Shown here piece by piece: positions 35,044-44,047 of a stretch of 64,000 nucleotides of DNA. The notes under the pieces are model-generated. The model saw nothing but the letters and a program-made list of their open reading frames with translations. It did no database searches and was not told the origin of the DNA. This DNA comes from Bacteroides propionicifaciens DSM 19291 = JCM 14649 (GTDB lineage Bacteria > Bacteroidota > Bacteroidia > Bacteroidales > Bacteroidaceae), in assembly GCF_000375405.1 (NCBI RefSeq), contig NZ_AQWS01000007.1, positions 22,779 through 86,778 of the forward strand, in the 5' to 3' direction. Position 1 is the stretch's first letter, and each line of letters begins with the position of its first letter. Made by a program: the position numbers and the translations under genes.

Positions 35044-36888
35044 ATGGAAAACTATTTAGTATCAGCCCGTAAGTATCGTCCTGCTACATTTGATACCGTT
35101 GTTGGTCAAGGGGCTTTAACAGAAACACTTAAAAATGCCATTGCTACCAATAAGCTGGCACATGCTTATCTGTTTTGTGGACCTCGAGGTGTTGGGAAAA
35201 CCACTTGTGCACGTATATTTGCAAAGACTATTAATTGCTTAAATCTGACTCCTTCGGGTGAAGCGTGCAATAGCTGTGAGTCTTGTGTGGCTTTTAATGA
35301 GCAACGATCTTATAATATTCACGAACTGGATGCTGCCTCTAATAACTCTGTAGAAGATATTAGACAGTTAGTAGATATGGTGCGTATACCTCCTCAAATT
35401 GGTAAATACAAGGTTTATATCATTGATGAGGTGCATATGCTTTCAACAGCAGCTTTTAATGCGTTTCTTAAAACTCTTGAGGAACCCCCAGCACATGCAG
35501 TCTTTATTTTAGCAACTACTGAGAAACATAAGATATTACCTACTATACTTTCTCGCTGTCAGATCTATGATTTCAATCGAATAAGCGTTAAAGATATTGT
35601 AGACCATTTGATTGGTGTAGCCAAACAAGAAAATGTAACGGTAGAACCCGAAGCATTAAATGTTATAGCGCTCAAAGCGGATGGTGGGATGCGTGATGCA
35701 CTCTCTATTTTTGATCAGACTGTGAGTTTTACTCGTGGTAATATTACATATAAGGCTGTTCTTGAGAATTTGAACGTTCTTGATTATGAATATTACTTTA
35801 GTCTGACTGATGCTTTCTTATCCAACGATGTTGTAAATTCTCTACTGTTGTATAATCAAATCTTAGAACAAGGATTTGAGGGTGGACAGTTTATTACTGG
35901 TTTAACGAGTCATTTCCGAGATTTACTAGTGAGTAAAGACGAGGTGTCGTTACCATTATTGCAAGTAGGGGCTAGCATTCGATCTCGTTATTTAGAGCAA
36001 GCCAAACGTTGTTCTTCAAAAATGCTATTTAGTGGAATGAAACTTTGCACCGAATGCGATTTAAACCTCAGAGTAAGTAAGAATAAGCGACTGCTGATTG
36101 AATTAACATTAATCCAGTTGGCTCAATTAACTCAAGAGGAAACCGAGGGAAGCAGGCCTTCGGGTCTAAAGAATAATATAAAACCAATAAATAAGGCTAC
36201 TCAGGCTACAGAGTCTCAAGTACCTACTCAAACTCAAGGGGGAGTAACGAACGCTAGCAAAGCTGCAGAATTGCACGATACTAAAGTAAGTTATAATCCA
36301 GCTCCTATTACACCTCAAAAGGTTACCACTAGTTCAGCAAAAGATAAACCTGCTCACGATGGTGGAGTTGCCGACTTTCTTAAAGGTACAGGCCCTGCCA
36401 AACGCAAATTACCATCTGTAAAAGTGGGGGATTTGGGTGTTTCGATCAAGAGAGAGCAAAATAGACAGGCTATAGGTGAAACGTTAGTTGCTAATGCAGC
36501 AACTAAACAGGAAGCGAAAAACAGTTCGACTTTTAATGAATCAGACCTTAATTTTCAATGGCAATCGTATGCTAATCGTATGCCTATAGAGCAAAAAGCT
36601 TTTGCTGTACGTATGCAAGCTATGCGAGTAACCTTGTTGGATGCTCATAACTTTGAAATGGTTGTAGATAATGAATTAGTTGCTCGCGACTTTTCTGAGC
36701 TTCGCCCAAGTATTGAGTCTTTCATGCGGAAAGCACTTCAGAATGATTTTGTAACGATGCAAGTTAGGGTCAGTGAGGCCAATGAGAATAACAGGGCCTA
36801 CAGCAGAACAGATAAATATCAACTAATGATTGAAAAGAATAAGTTTCTTAATGACTTTAGAAATGAGTTTGGTTTAGAATTCAATTAA
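35044..36888 (+). CDS. dnaX: DNA polymerase III subunits gamma and tau
   Basis: A 614-aa clamp-loader ATPase. Residues 1 to ~225 form the AAA+ core, with KYRPATFDTVVGQ, Walker A GPRGVGKTTCARIFAKTINC, a zinc-binding Cys cluster (C-N-S-C-E-S-C region), Walker B VYIIDEVHMLS, sensor 1 FILATTEKHKILPTILSRCQ and sensor 2 GGMRDALSIFDQ. The collar domain follows, then a Thr/Gln/Lys-rich linker (~370-480) and a tau-like C-terminal domain (from ~500) that would contact the polymerase. I saw no obvious slippery site for gamma production. It is divergent from divIC. Confidence 0.95.
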   Translation: MENYLVSARKYRPATFDTVVGQGALTETLKNAIATNKLAHAYLFCGPRGVGKTTCARIFAKTINCLNLTPSGEACNSCESCVAFNEQRSYNIHELDAASNNSVEDIRQLVDMVRIPPQIGKYKVYIIDEVHMLSTAAFNAFLKTLEEPPAHAVFILATTEKHKILPTILSRCQIYDFNRISVKDIVDHLIGVAKQENVTVEPEALNVIALKADGGMRDALSIFDQTVSFTRGNITYKAVLENLNVLDYEYYFSLTDAFLSNDVVNSLLLYNQILEQGFEGGQFITGLTSHFRDLLVSKDEVSLPLLQVGASIRSRYLEQAKRCSSKMLFSGMKLCTECDLNLRVSKNKRLLIELTLIQLAQLTQEETEGSRPSGLKNNIKPINKATQATESQVPTQTQGGVTNASKAAELHDTKVSYNPAPITPQKVTTSSAKDKPAHDGGVADFLKGTGPAKRKLPSVKVGDLGVSIKREQNRQAIGETLVANAATKQEAKNSSTFNESDLNFQWQSYANRMPIEQKAFAVRMQAMRVTLLDAHNFEMVVDNELVARDFSELRPSIESFMRKALQNDFVTMQVRVSEANENNRAYSRTDKYQLMIEKNKFLNDFRNEFGLEFN

Positions 36889-36909
36889 TCAAAGTTCTTA
36901 TATAAAATG

Positions 36910-36946
36910 ATAAAGGCATAATTTCAATCTTGAGATTATGCCTTTA
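36910..36946. terminator. Bidirectional terminator between dnaX and the YihY gene
   Basis: A perfect 13-base stem (ATAAAGGCATAAT paired with ATTATGCCTTTAT) around an 11-base loop, with T/A-rich flanks on both sides. It lies between convergent genes and can serve both. Confidence 0.7.
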
Positions 36947-37009
36947 TGTTTTAAGTAATATATTCAAATCTTCAGAGAAACCTAATTCCTCTCTGATTCA
37001 TGTCGCAAT

Positions 37010-38377
37010 TTAGTCGTTGGTGTTATCTCTGATGTTTAGATCTTTTATCAAAAGTTCGGAGCTAAAGGCGTAGCTTTTTCTTCGCGTTTCGATTAAGGCA
37101 TCCCATTGGTCTTTAAAGACAGACTCATTATCAACCTTAAAGTCTTCGGAACCAAACTCATCAATTCGATCTAGTAAAACAGCAATGGAGAGTTTGTTAA
37201 TGTCCATGGCAGGCTGAAAGCCAATTAATTCAGCTTCTGTGCTGACAATAACCTCTGTAATAAGTTCTACCTCAAGTAGCGTGATTATAGTGCGATTAAC
37301 CAGTCGGACTGGTATCTTATATTGAGCTGATATCTGATCAATAGTTAGAGCTTCTTCGTTGTTTTCGAAGCGTTTGCACAGAAGTGACATGATCGAAATA
37401 GCAATGAAGTCGCGGTATCGTCGGCTAACATTACGTGTGTCTTTGTTAAAGCTATAGAGTCGGATATTTTGTGAGGTGTAGGTTAGTTGAGCTCCAAATA
37501 AGCAAATTGTCCATGAGGTCTGAAGCCAAAGTAAGAATAGGGGAACAGCGGCAAAACTACCATAAATTGCGTTGTATTTAGAAACCCATACCTGACCACT
37601 TATATATACGATTTGGAAAATCTGATAAATTGTTCCAGCTAAGACACCTGCTGTTAAGGCATGTCTCAGTTTCACTTTGGTATTGGGCATGAATATGTAT
37701 AGCCCTGTAAACATAAGCCAAGTAATAGCGAACGGAATGAGTTGGATGAAGAATTTAGATACTGCTCCAAGCAATACGTAATCACTAACTCCTGCCAATG
37801 TTGTTGTTATAAATATGGACGCACCAGCCGATGATATAATAAGAATAGGGAGTAATAAAAACATCGAAAAATAGTCTGTTACTTTTCGGTACATAGTTCT
37901 TGCCTTTTTTACTTGCCAAATTTGATTGAAGGTCTGCTCTATATTATTGAGCAAACTAACGACAGTCCAGAGTAACATAGCTAAACCTACCCCAATGAAT
38001 ACCCCTCCTTTGGTTTGCTTTAGATAGGAGTTGACGAAATCCAAGATTGCTGTAGCAGTTTCTGGCTGCCCATGAAAGCTGTGCATGAGTTGGTTCTCTA
38101 GGATAGAGTCGAACCCGAAGCCTTTGGCTATGGCAAATAGTATGGCTAAAATGGGAACAATGGCGAGTATTGTGCTGTAAGTTAGTGCAGAAGCTTTTGA
38201 ACCTATACGGTCGTCAATAAATTGCAAGACGGTAATGTAGATAGTCTTGATGACATTGTATAGAGAAAATGTAGTCTTGGTTACTTCATTTTCAGTTATT
38301 CGCCAGATATCGACTGTTATAAACTGTATGAATTTGGATATTCTTTTGTGCATATAAAGGTCGTCGTCGTTAAACAA
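37010..38377 (-). CDS. YihY/BrkB family inner-membrane protein
   Basis: A 455-aa protein. About six helices span residues ~45-290, with the family core [61 protein letters not shown] and [32 protein letters not shown] (here beginning YNAIYGSF). The C-terminal ~130 residues are cytoplasmic and resemble a winged-helix-like region ([22 protein letters not shown]). The family was once annotated as ribonuclease BN, but that activity belongs to a different protein; the true function is unknown. It is followed on its own strand by the terminator at 36910-36946. Confidence 0.88.
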   Translation of the reverse strand: [455 protein letters not shown]

Positions 38378-38389
38378 AAAAATAAAAAG

Positions 38390-38740
38390 CAGTTGGTCTA
38401 TAAGCCGAGTTCTGTACCTTGCCGAAGCAAAGTGCTTGTCATTTATCTACGCATAATGTCACCATCATGCTCTAGCAGTCTACCCTTCGGCGTCGAGCGA
38501 GCAGCCCTCATAATGCCGGTATACATGACCTTGCAACTCCTCAGACGCACAGCGCGTATGTCACCATACTCCTGGTGAGCTCTTACCTCACCTTCTCACC
38601 CTTACCTACCGAAATAGGCGGTTATTTTCTTCTGCGTTACTTAACCCTCACGGATTACTTCCCGTTAGGAAGGAAGATGCTCTATGTTGCTCAGACTTTC
38701 CTCTTACACCAAAGATGCAAGCGACAAGCCGACCAACTGC
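38390..38740 (-). ncRNA. rnpB: RNase P RNA (bacterial type A)
   Basis: On the minus strand the transcript begins GCAGTTGGTCGGCTTGTCGC, followed by GAGGAAAGTCTGAGCAACAT and AGAGCA (the P4/CR-I region). It continues through GTAAGGGTGAGAAGGTGAGG, GAGGGCTGCTCGC, GACGCCGAAGGGTAGACTGC (with the conserved AGA-A-region before ATGATGGTGACAT) and GTACAGAACTCGGCTTATAG, which pairs the 3' end with P4, closing with ACCAACT. The ~350-nt length is normal. It processes tRNA 5' leaders. Several long open frames across this region on both strands are spurious. Confidence 0.95.
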
Positions 38741-38751
38741 TTTCTAATCTA

Positions 38752-38759
38752 CAAAGCTA
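38752..38759 (-). promoter_or_regulatory. -7 box (TAGCTTTG) for rnpB
   Basis: A perfect minus-strand TAnnTTTG box that ends 11 bases before the RNase P RNA 5' end, which is the correct distance for direct initiation at the mature 5' end. Confidence 0.6.
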
Positions 38760-38943
38760 GTGGTTTTTTGCTAATAAATGGTCTAATGCCTATATTATCT
38801 ATTGAAAGATTTTACCTCCACTCACTTAGAGCTCATCTAAATTACTATCTTTCTGAGAATCGTCTTATTCGGTTGCTCAATATAACTAATTGTTAGTGTT
38901 CCTATCCGATTTGATTCCTAATAGTCGTCTTAATACAGCTCAA

Positions 38944-38975
38944 TTTGTATCCTATTAATAATGAACCTATCTTTG
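38944..38975 (+). promoter_or_regulatory. Promoter (TTTG-N20-TATCTTTG) of the PhnA-like gene
   Basis: A -33 TTTG at 38944-38947 and a -7 TATCTTTG at 38968-38975, separated by 20 bases, match the Bacteroidetes consensus fully. The promoter rules out the longer reading frame that would start at 38945 and fixes the gene start at 39005. The stretch 38761-38943 between rnpB and this promoter shows no gene. Confidence 0.7.
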
Positions 38976-39004
38976 TGACATTATTCACTAATACATTATT
39001 AAAA

Positions 39005-39346
39005 ATGCCAAATACGCCAAATTGCCCCAAGTGTCAATCAGCTAACACATATTTTGACGGAATGCTATTTATTTGTCCTGACTGTTTCCATGAATTTACT
39101 GAGAAAACTTCAGAGGTAGTCGAAGAGGTAGCAACAAAAGTTATTGATAGTAATGGTACAGAACTGCTCGATGGTGATGAAGTTACTGTCATCAAAGACC
39201 TGAAGGTTAAAGGCTCTTCTATGGTTGTGAAACGAGGAACTAGAGTTAAGGGTATCCGACTTTCTTCTGAAGATCCAACGCATATTGAAGGTAAGGTAGA
39301 TGGTTCATCTATATATCTAATGACTTGTTTCCTGAAAAAGGGGTAA
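39005..39346 (+). CDS. PhnA-like zinc-ribbon protein (YjdM/PhnA family)
   Basis: 113 aa from the ATG at 39005. The N-terminal zinc ribbon is CPKCQSANTYFDGMLFICPDC. The C-terminal PhnA domain is a small beta-barrel (DSNGTELLDGDEVTVIKDLK, KGSSMVVKRGTRVKGIRL). Proteins of this family were named for the phosphonate operon of E. coli but most, as here, have no phosphonate genes nearby and their role is not established. It is a single gene with its own promoter and a strong terminator. Confidence 0.9.
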   Translation: MPNTPNCPKCQSANTYFDGMLFICPDCFHEFTEKTSEVVEEVATKVIDSNGTELLDGDEVTVIKDLKVKGSSMVVKRGTRVKGIRLSSEDPTHIEGKVDGSSIYLMTCFLKKG

Positions 39347-39368
39347 ATCATATCTAAATAAAATAAGA

Positions 39369-39408
39369 GGAGAGATTATGTTAACATAATCTCTCCTTTT
39401 GTTTTATT
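39369..39408. terminator. Strong bidirectional terminator
   Basis: A perfect 14-base inverted repeat with essentially no loop (GGAGAGATTATGTT / AACATAATCTCTCC), followed by TTTTGTTTTATT on the plus strand and preceded by an A-rich tract that becomes U-rich on the minus strand. It separates the convergent PhnA-like and aminopeptidase genes. Confidence 0.85.
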
Positions 39409-39432
39409 CAACTCTCCAAGTTTAAAGTTGGT

Positions 39433-40824
39433 TTAACCTTTGTAATTGCTAAAGAAATTGATAAGAGTTCTAACTCCTGTTCCTGTACCACCAATGCCTT
39501 TATAGTCGACAGCACTTTCGTAGAATGCTGGTCCTGCAATATCAAGATGGATATAAGGATGTTTAGCAAAGTGCTCTAGAAATTTACCAGCGGTAATGGT
39601 TCCAGCAGATCTGCCTCCCACATTTTTCATGTCGGCGATTGATGATTTTAGCAGTTCTTTGTAATCATCCCAAAAAGGAAGTTGTACTAAGCGTTCGTGT
39701 ACATTAGCACCAGCCTTTACCAAAGCATCAATTTTTGTTTGATCGGCATTTCCCATAACACAAGCAGCTTTGATTCCTGCTACAATTATGGCTGCTCCTG
39801 TTAGTGTAGCAGCATCAATGATTAATTCAGGATCAAATTGGTTGGCATAGGAAATAGCATCAGCCAAAATCACTCTACCTTCTGCATCTGTATTTAAGAC
39901 TTCTACTGTTGTCCCGTCGAACATCTTAATAACATCACCAGGAGTATAAGCATTTTGACCTGGACGATTATCGGTTGCTGGAATGAATCCCATTAAGTGT
40001 ACATCTAGTTTATTTAGTGCTGCACCATAGATTGCACCCACCATGCAAGCTGCTCCACCCATGTCGCTCTTCATCGAATCCATTGATCCGAGTGTTGGTT
40101 TAAGGCTTAGTCCACCTGTATCGTAAACAAGTCCTTTACCTACTAGGGCAATAGGCTTTTTATTGATTGGGTTTGTTGGTTTATATTCGATAACCGTAAA
40201 AGTAGGAGGGAGTACAGAGCCCATATTTACAGCAAGGAGTCCGCCCATACCAAGTTTTTCGATCTCTTGCTTTTGCATCACAGTCACTTTGAACTTAGCC
40301 TCTAACCCCAGCTTCTTAATCTCTTCTGATAGTTGTTCTGCTGTCAAATAACAAACAGGCTCGTTGACCATATCTCTAGCCCACGAAACGGCTTTGACCG
40401 TGTTATTAAGTTGGGTAACCTCGTCTTGTGAAATCTCTCCAAAAACAAGTACCTTATTCAAGGTGTATTCTAAATTCTCTTTGTCTTTAAAGTACTTCAA
40501 GAACTGATAGTTCGACAATAAAAAGCCTTCGATGGTAGCTAGTGTAGCTTCTCCATCTCCGATGAAAGTCATTTCGGTCGTTTTCTTGTCGAGTGCTTGA
40601 CGGATATTGTATCCTGCAACACGCATCTTCTCTAAATCAGTACTCTCTTTTACAAAGAATATATATTGCTTACCTATTTTGCAGTAGTCGTAATCTAAAT
40701 CTGAATCAAGTAGGCTTTGAGCCATTTCACGATAGTCTGAAGTTATATGTTCTACACCTTTAGAAGATGTAAGGATATAAGTCAAACTTTTTTTATAGTC
40801 TATCTCTTTTGATAATTGTAGCAT
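39433..40824 (-). CDS. Leucyl aminopeptidase family protein (M17)
   Basis: A 463-aa cytosolic metallopeptidase. The N-terminal ~150 residues are a divergent macro-like domain. The C-terminal catalytic domain has LVGKGLVYDTGGLSLKP (metal-ligand Lys and Asp), MKSDMGGAACMVGAIYGAA, GFIPATDNRPGQNAYTPGDVI and the M17 signature NTDAEGRVILADAISYA. It releases N-terminal residues from peptides using two metal ions and probably forms a hexamer. Length is slightly short compared with E. coli PepA (503 aa), normal for Bacteroidetes forms. Monocistronic. Confidence 0.92.
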   Translation of the reverse strand: MLQLSKEIDYKKSLTYILTSSKGVEHITSDYREMAQSLLDSDLDYDYCKIGKQYIFFVKESTDLEKMRVAGYNIRQALDKKTTEMTFIGDGEATLATIEGFLLSNYQFLKYFKDKENLEYTLNKVLVFGEISQDEVTQLNNTVKAVSWARDMVNEPVCYLTAEQLSEEIKKLGLEAKFKVTVMQKQEIEKLGMGGLLAVNMGSVLPPTFTVIEYKPTNPINKKPIALVGKGLVYDTGGLSLKPTLGSMDSMKSDMGGAACMVGAIYGAALNKLDVHLMGFIPATDNRPGQNAYTPGDVIKMFDGTTVEVLNTDAEGRVILADAISYANQFDPELIIDAATLTGAAIIVAGIKAACVMGNADQTKIDALVKAGANVHERLVQLPFWDDYKELLKSSIADMKNVGGRSAGTITAGKFLEHFAKHPYIHLDIAGPAFYESAVDYKGIGGTGTGVRTLINFFSNYKG

Positions 40825-40990
40825 AAGTAAAATCTATTATTAGTTTTGAATATATATATTTAAACAAGCATCCCTTTCTAATGTTTCAATGTTTCACTGC
40901 TTTTGTAAAACAAAATGAACTAAATTACTGTTAAAGTACCAATTATAGGATTTAATTTTTATTAATTTAACGTTACCTCACTACTTATCC

Positions 40991-40998
40991 TATATTTG
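40991..40998 (+). promoter_or_regulatory. -7 box (TATATTTG) for the outer-membrane-type gene
   Basis: A perfect TAnnTTTG box 25 bases before the ATG at 41023. It overlaps the extended reading frame that starts at 40996, which supports the internal start. Confidence 0.55.
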
Positions 40999-41022
40999 AT
41001 TATTACACTAAAACGGAACGAT

Positions 41023-42381
41023 ATGAAACATTCACTATTAGCCCTACTCTTTATGGTTGCGCCAATTTGCGTGTATGGGCAATATAATAATTACGATTTG
41101 AATAGTTATATCAATCCTGACTTCAAACGTAAATCATTGGATATTAATTTCAACTCCTCGGGTGATTTTGAGAAGAACAATCAGCTGAATAACAATAAGC
41201 TCAATGGTAATATGGCTTTTACCTACAATAATATAATAAGTAGTCGAAAGCTCCAAGAAAATATGAGTTTAGGGGTTTCTGGGTTGATATCAAACAATAA
41301 GAGTCAAAAGGAATTTTTTGACAAGTTGAGAAATAATATTGCTCAGCTAGATTTCAATCAAAAGGCACATTACTACTTCACAGCGAAGCACTTCTATGAG
41401 ATCTCTCCTCGTGCTCAAGTGAAATATCAGTATGACAAGGCAACTTCCAACTCGTCCAAAGTGATTAATGCTCGTACGAACTCGTTTCGCACTGAGGTTG
41501 AAGTTGACTTAGGTTATGGTTTTGGGCGTATTGAGAATGTGACCGATGCTAGGCAAGCCATTTATATTCTTGAAGACTTGCAAGCTAAAGGCGTACTAAA
41601 GAAAACGTTGACCACCAATGAGATCAATGAACTTGCGCATCAGATGTCTATAATTAAGAATAAACGTCAGTTCGATGCTCGTGAAAAAGCAATTGACGAA
41701 CTTACCTTTGTAAATAATTATCTAATTTCAGAAAACTATATTGACTCGGTAAATACTGCTGATTATTTCTTCTCGCTCAATGACCTTTGGGGTAATGGAG
41801 ATAATGTAATGCGTGAAGCTGGCCATCGTTTTAAATTTGGTTTGGCTCCAACTTATATTTATCAAGGAGTTTCAAATAAGAATATTGAATTGGACGATGC
41901 ACAAAATCAGTCGCATATCAATAAGAAAAACATAGATACCAAATGGGGTGGTACACTCTACATTGATTACGCCAAAGAGAAGCCTATCAACTTAAGGTTC
42001 CAGCGGTCATTTAACATTGGTGTTCGTAATGGCCTTTACAGGTGGCGTACACGTAAATCAAATGAGTTTCTGATGCATGCCTATACCAGATTGGCTTACG
42101 GATATTTCTTGGATACTCGTACCTATATTGAGGGGGCTTTTAATCAACATTTCTATTGGAATCATACTCCAGAAAGCCGTGTTGTACGTAAGTTAAATAC
42201 CTTGTCTTCTGATTCATCATTAGATATAAAGGGCTATTATTTCCTTTCGGGTCAACTGAAAATGTTTGCTAGTTGCTCTTTGCTATATAGTTATTATAGA
42301 GAGATCGAGCCCAATGCTACGAATTATCATAAGTATCCACATACCAAGTTCGAATTTGGTATCCAATACTCTATTTTCTAA
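41023..42381 (+). CDS. Exported hypothetical protein, probable outer-membrane beta-barrel
   Basis: 452 aa from ATG 41023, with a clear signal peptide MKHSLLALLFMVAPICVYGQ. The mature protein alternates polar and aromatic residues and ends in FEFGIQYSIF, the terminal aromatic pattern of outer-membrane barrels. Residues ~165-230 form a helical insert with YGFGRIENVTDARQAIYILE. I have seen this GRIE-V-DA-x-A pattern in Bacteroidetes hypothetical proteins but know no function. It has its own promoter; the gap to the following DUF421 gene is ~40 bases, so co-transcription is possible. Confidence 0.75.
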   Translation: MKHSLLALLFMVAPICVYGQYNNYDLNSYINPDFKRKSLDINFNSSGDFEKNNQLNNNKLNGNMAFTYNNIISSRKLQENMSLGVSGLISNNKSQKEFFDKLRNNIAQLDFNQKAHYYFTAKHFYEISPRAQVKYQYDKATSNSSKVINARTNSFRTEVEVDLGYGFGRIENVTDARQAIYILEDLQAKGVLKKTLTTNEINELAHQMSIIKNKRQFDAREKAIDELTFVNNYLISENYIDSVNTADYFFSLNDLWGNGDNVMREAGHRFKFGLAPTYIYQGVSNKNIELDDAQNQSHINKKNIDTKWGGTLYIDYAKEKPINLRFQRSFNIGVRNGLYRWRTRKSNEFLMHAYTRLAYGYFLDTRTYIEGAFNQHFYWNHTPESRVVRKLNTLSSDSSLDIKGYYFLSGQLKMFASCSLLYSYYREIEPNATNYHKYPHTKFEFGIQYSIF

Positions 42382-42421
42382 ATAGTATCTAACTCAGTTA
42401 TTAATAATAAAATTATTGATT

Positions 42422-43129
42422 ATGACGTTTAATTTAGCACTTCACGGTTGGATGGTTATCAAGCTGATTGTAGGAATGTTTGGGGTTTTGTTTTTCCTTC
42501 GAATATCGGGTAAATCACAAATGTCACAAATGACCCCTACAGATGCTGTGAACTCCTTTGTGATCGGAGCAATTGTGGGAGGAATTATATACGCCCCCAA
42601 TCTGTCTGTCTGGGATATGCTTTTTGCAATAACGGTTTGGACATTGATTAATCTAGTAATTCACTACCTCAGCAAGAAGCAGTTTTTTAATCGAATATTT
42701 CATGGCTCCGTTGTCTTTCTAGTTAAAGATGGTGAATTGGATGTTAAGGCTATGGAGAAATGTAAAATAGATATGGAGCAGCTTACGGGTAAACTTCGTG
42801 AGCAAAATATTTATAGTTTGCTCGATGTCCAAGATGTTCGTCTTGAGACGGATGGTCAGATTACGGCTTTTGAAAAGAAAGATGTTGTTCTTGGGTTTTT
42901 ATTAGTGAGCAACGGGAACGTCCTCGAAGAGAATTTGAAAGATGCTGAGCGCGATGAAAAATGGTTACAGGATGAGATGACCAAACTAGGTTACGCCGAC
43001 ATGACTAAACTTTACTGTGTAGAATGGACTCCTGAGCGAGGTTTTTTTGTCGTTGATAAAGATGGTGCAAGCATTGACTTGGCTCCAAAACATGAAATCA
43101 AAGAATTAAAGAATGACCCTACGGTTTGA
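42422..43129 (+). CDS. DUF421 (YetF-type) membrane protein
   Basis: 235 aa from ATG 42422 (the frame also has a TTG at 42416). There are three N-terminal helices (LIVGMFGVLFFLRISGKSQM, DAVNSFVIGAIVGGIIY, MLFAITVWTLINLVIHYL), then a cytoplasmic YetF domain with KDGELDVKAMEKCKIDMEQL and LREQNIYSLLDVQDVRLETD. The RISGKSQMSQMTPTD segment is the family hallmark. The function is unknown; B. subtilis homologues are linked to spores and stress. A strong terminator follows. Confidence 0.88.
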   Translation: MTFNLALHGWMVIKLIVGMFGVLFFLRISGKSQMSQMTPTDAVNSFVIGAIVGGIIYAPNLSVWDMLFAITVWTLINLVIHYLSKKQFFNRIFHGSVVFLVKDGELDVKAMEKCKIDMEQLTGKLREQNIYSLLDVQDVRLETDGQITAFEKKDVVLGFLLVSNGNVLEENLKDAERDEKWLQDEMTKLGYADMTKLYCVEWTPERGFFVVDKDGASIDLAPKHEIKELKNDPTV

Positions 43130-43154
43130 GTATATTAGTGAATCTTCAATCAAT

Positions 43155-43196
43155 AAGGCTCCAGAACTATTAAAATTAGTCTGGAGCCTTGTTATT
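43155..43196 (+). terminator. Rho-independent terminator after the DUF421 gene
   Basis: An 11-base perfect stem (AAGGCTCCAGA paired with TCTGGAGCCTT) with a 14-base loop, followed by GTTATTTG. It lies 25 bases after the DUF421 stop. Confidence 0.7.
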
Positions 43197-43257
43197 TGTA
43201 ATATAGGAGCATTGTTTTATTCAAAAAAGATAACGCTTCTAAAATAAGATGAATTAC

Positions 43258-43743
43258 TCAAATCTTCTTAGCCATTAACGTTTCAATCTCAGAGCTTATT
43301 TTGAATGGATTAGTCATCGGGGCAAATCTATCTACAACATTGCCTTTCTTATCAATTAGAAATTTCGTGAAGTTCCATTTAATAGCATTACCCAATAGGC
43401 CTTTGCTATTTTCTTTTAGATATTTGTAAAGAGGATCGGCATTCTGGCCATTCACATCAATTTTAGCAAAGGTCTTGAAAGTCGTTTTGTATTTCATCTC
43501 ACAAAAATCTGCAAGCTCTTCATTTGTGCCTGGTGCTTGTGAGCCAAATTGGTTGCATGGAAAATCAAGGATCTCGAAGCCCAAATCTTTATATTTTAAA
43601 TACAAATCCTGTAAGTCTTTATATTGTGGTGTAAACCCGCATTTTGTGGCAGTGTTTACAATCAATACTACTTTGCCTTTATATATATCAAGCGGAATAT
43701 CATTCCCTTGAACATCTTTTACTGTGAAATCGTATATACTCAT
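43258..43743 (-). CDS. Glutathione peroxidase family thiol peroxidase
   Basis: A 161-aa thioredoxin-fold peroxidase. NTATKCGFTPQYKDLQ carries the peroxidatic Cys (C35), in place of the selenocysteine found in animal enzymes. FPCNQFGSQAPG is the second signature with the likely resolving/active-site residues, and WNFTKFLIDKKG contains the conserved Trp-Asn. It reduces hydroperoxides; most bacterial Cys forms use thioredoxin rather than glutathione as donor. A single gene whose role is oxidative-stress defence in an anaerobe. Confidence 0.93.
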   Translation of the reverse strand: MSIYDFTVKDVQGNDIPLDIYKGKVVLIVNTATKCGFTPQYKDLQDLYLKYKDLGFEILDFPCNQFGSQAPGTNEELADFCEMKYKTTFKTFAKIDVNGQNADPLYKYLKENSKGLLGNAIKWNFTKFLIDKKGNVVDRFAPMTNPFKISSEIETLMAKKI

Positions 43744-43807
43744 GTCTCTATTATTTAGTCTTTAGAAACCATATTCATTTTCAGGCTTCTAATGATTATA
43801 AAGCTAA

Positions 43808-44017
43808 TCAAATTATTCTTCTTAGATAACCTTTATTCTCTGTTTCATCTAAAAGAGCACTAATGTCTGAGAAGTTAACTCCGAACACTGCACAGACAAA
43901 TTTAGCATCATTTGTAAATTAAATTTTCTCCTCGGCTATCTTATGGCGTAGGTTATCTGTTTCTTTGTACTTGAATATAGGGGATATGATAACTAATACA
44001 TTCCCCTGTTCACTAAA
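43808..44017 (-). pseudogene. Decayed ORF with one in-frame stop
   Basis: On the minus strand one frame reads SEQGNVLVIISPIFKYKE, TDNLRHKIAEEKI, a TAA stop, then FTNDAKFVCAVFGVNFSDIS, ALLDETENKGYLRRII and a final TGA. The protein-like composition on both sides of the single stop suggests a recently broken gene fragment. I do not recognise the family. It occupies most of the 304-base gap between the peroxidase and WYL genes, so the WYL promoter must lie within or beside it. Confidence 0.4.
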
Positions 44018-44047
44018 CTATGTGGAATATCAGAAAATAACTAAACT

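Noticed and set aside
38348..38896. Several open frames of 60-76 codons on the plus strand
   Set aside because: They lie on the complement of the RNase P RNA gene and its promoter and show no protein-family features.
38945..39004. Upstream extension of the PhnA-like protein
   Set aside because: The region is a perfect Bacteroidetes promoter (TTTG-N20-TATCTTTG), so it cannot be in the mRNA's coding part.
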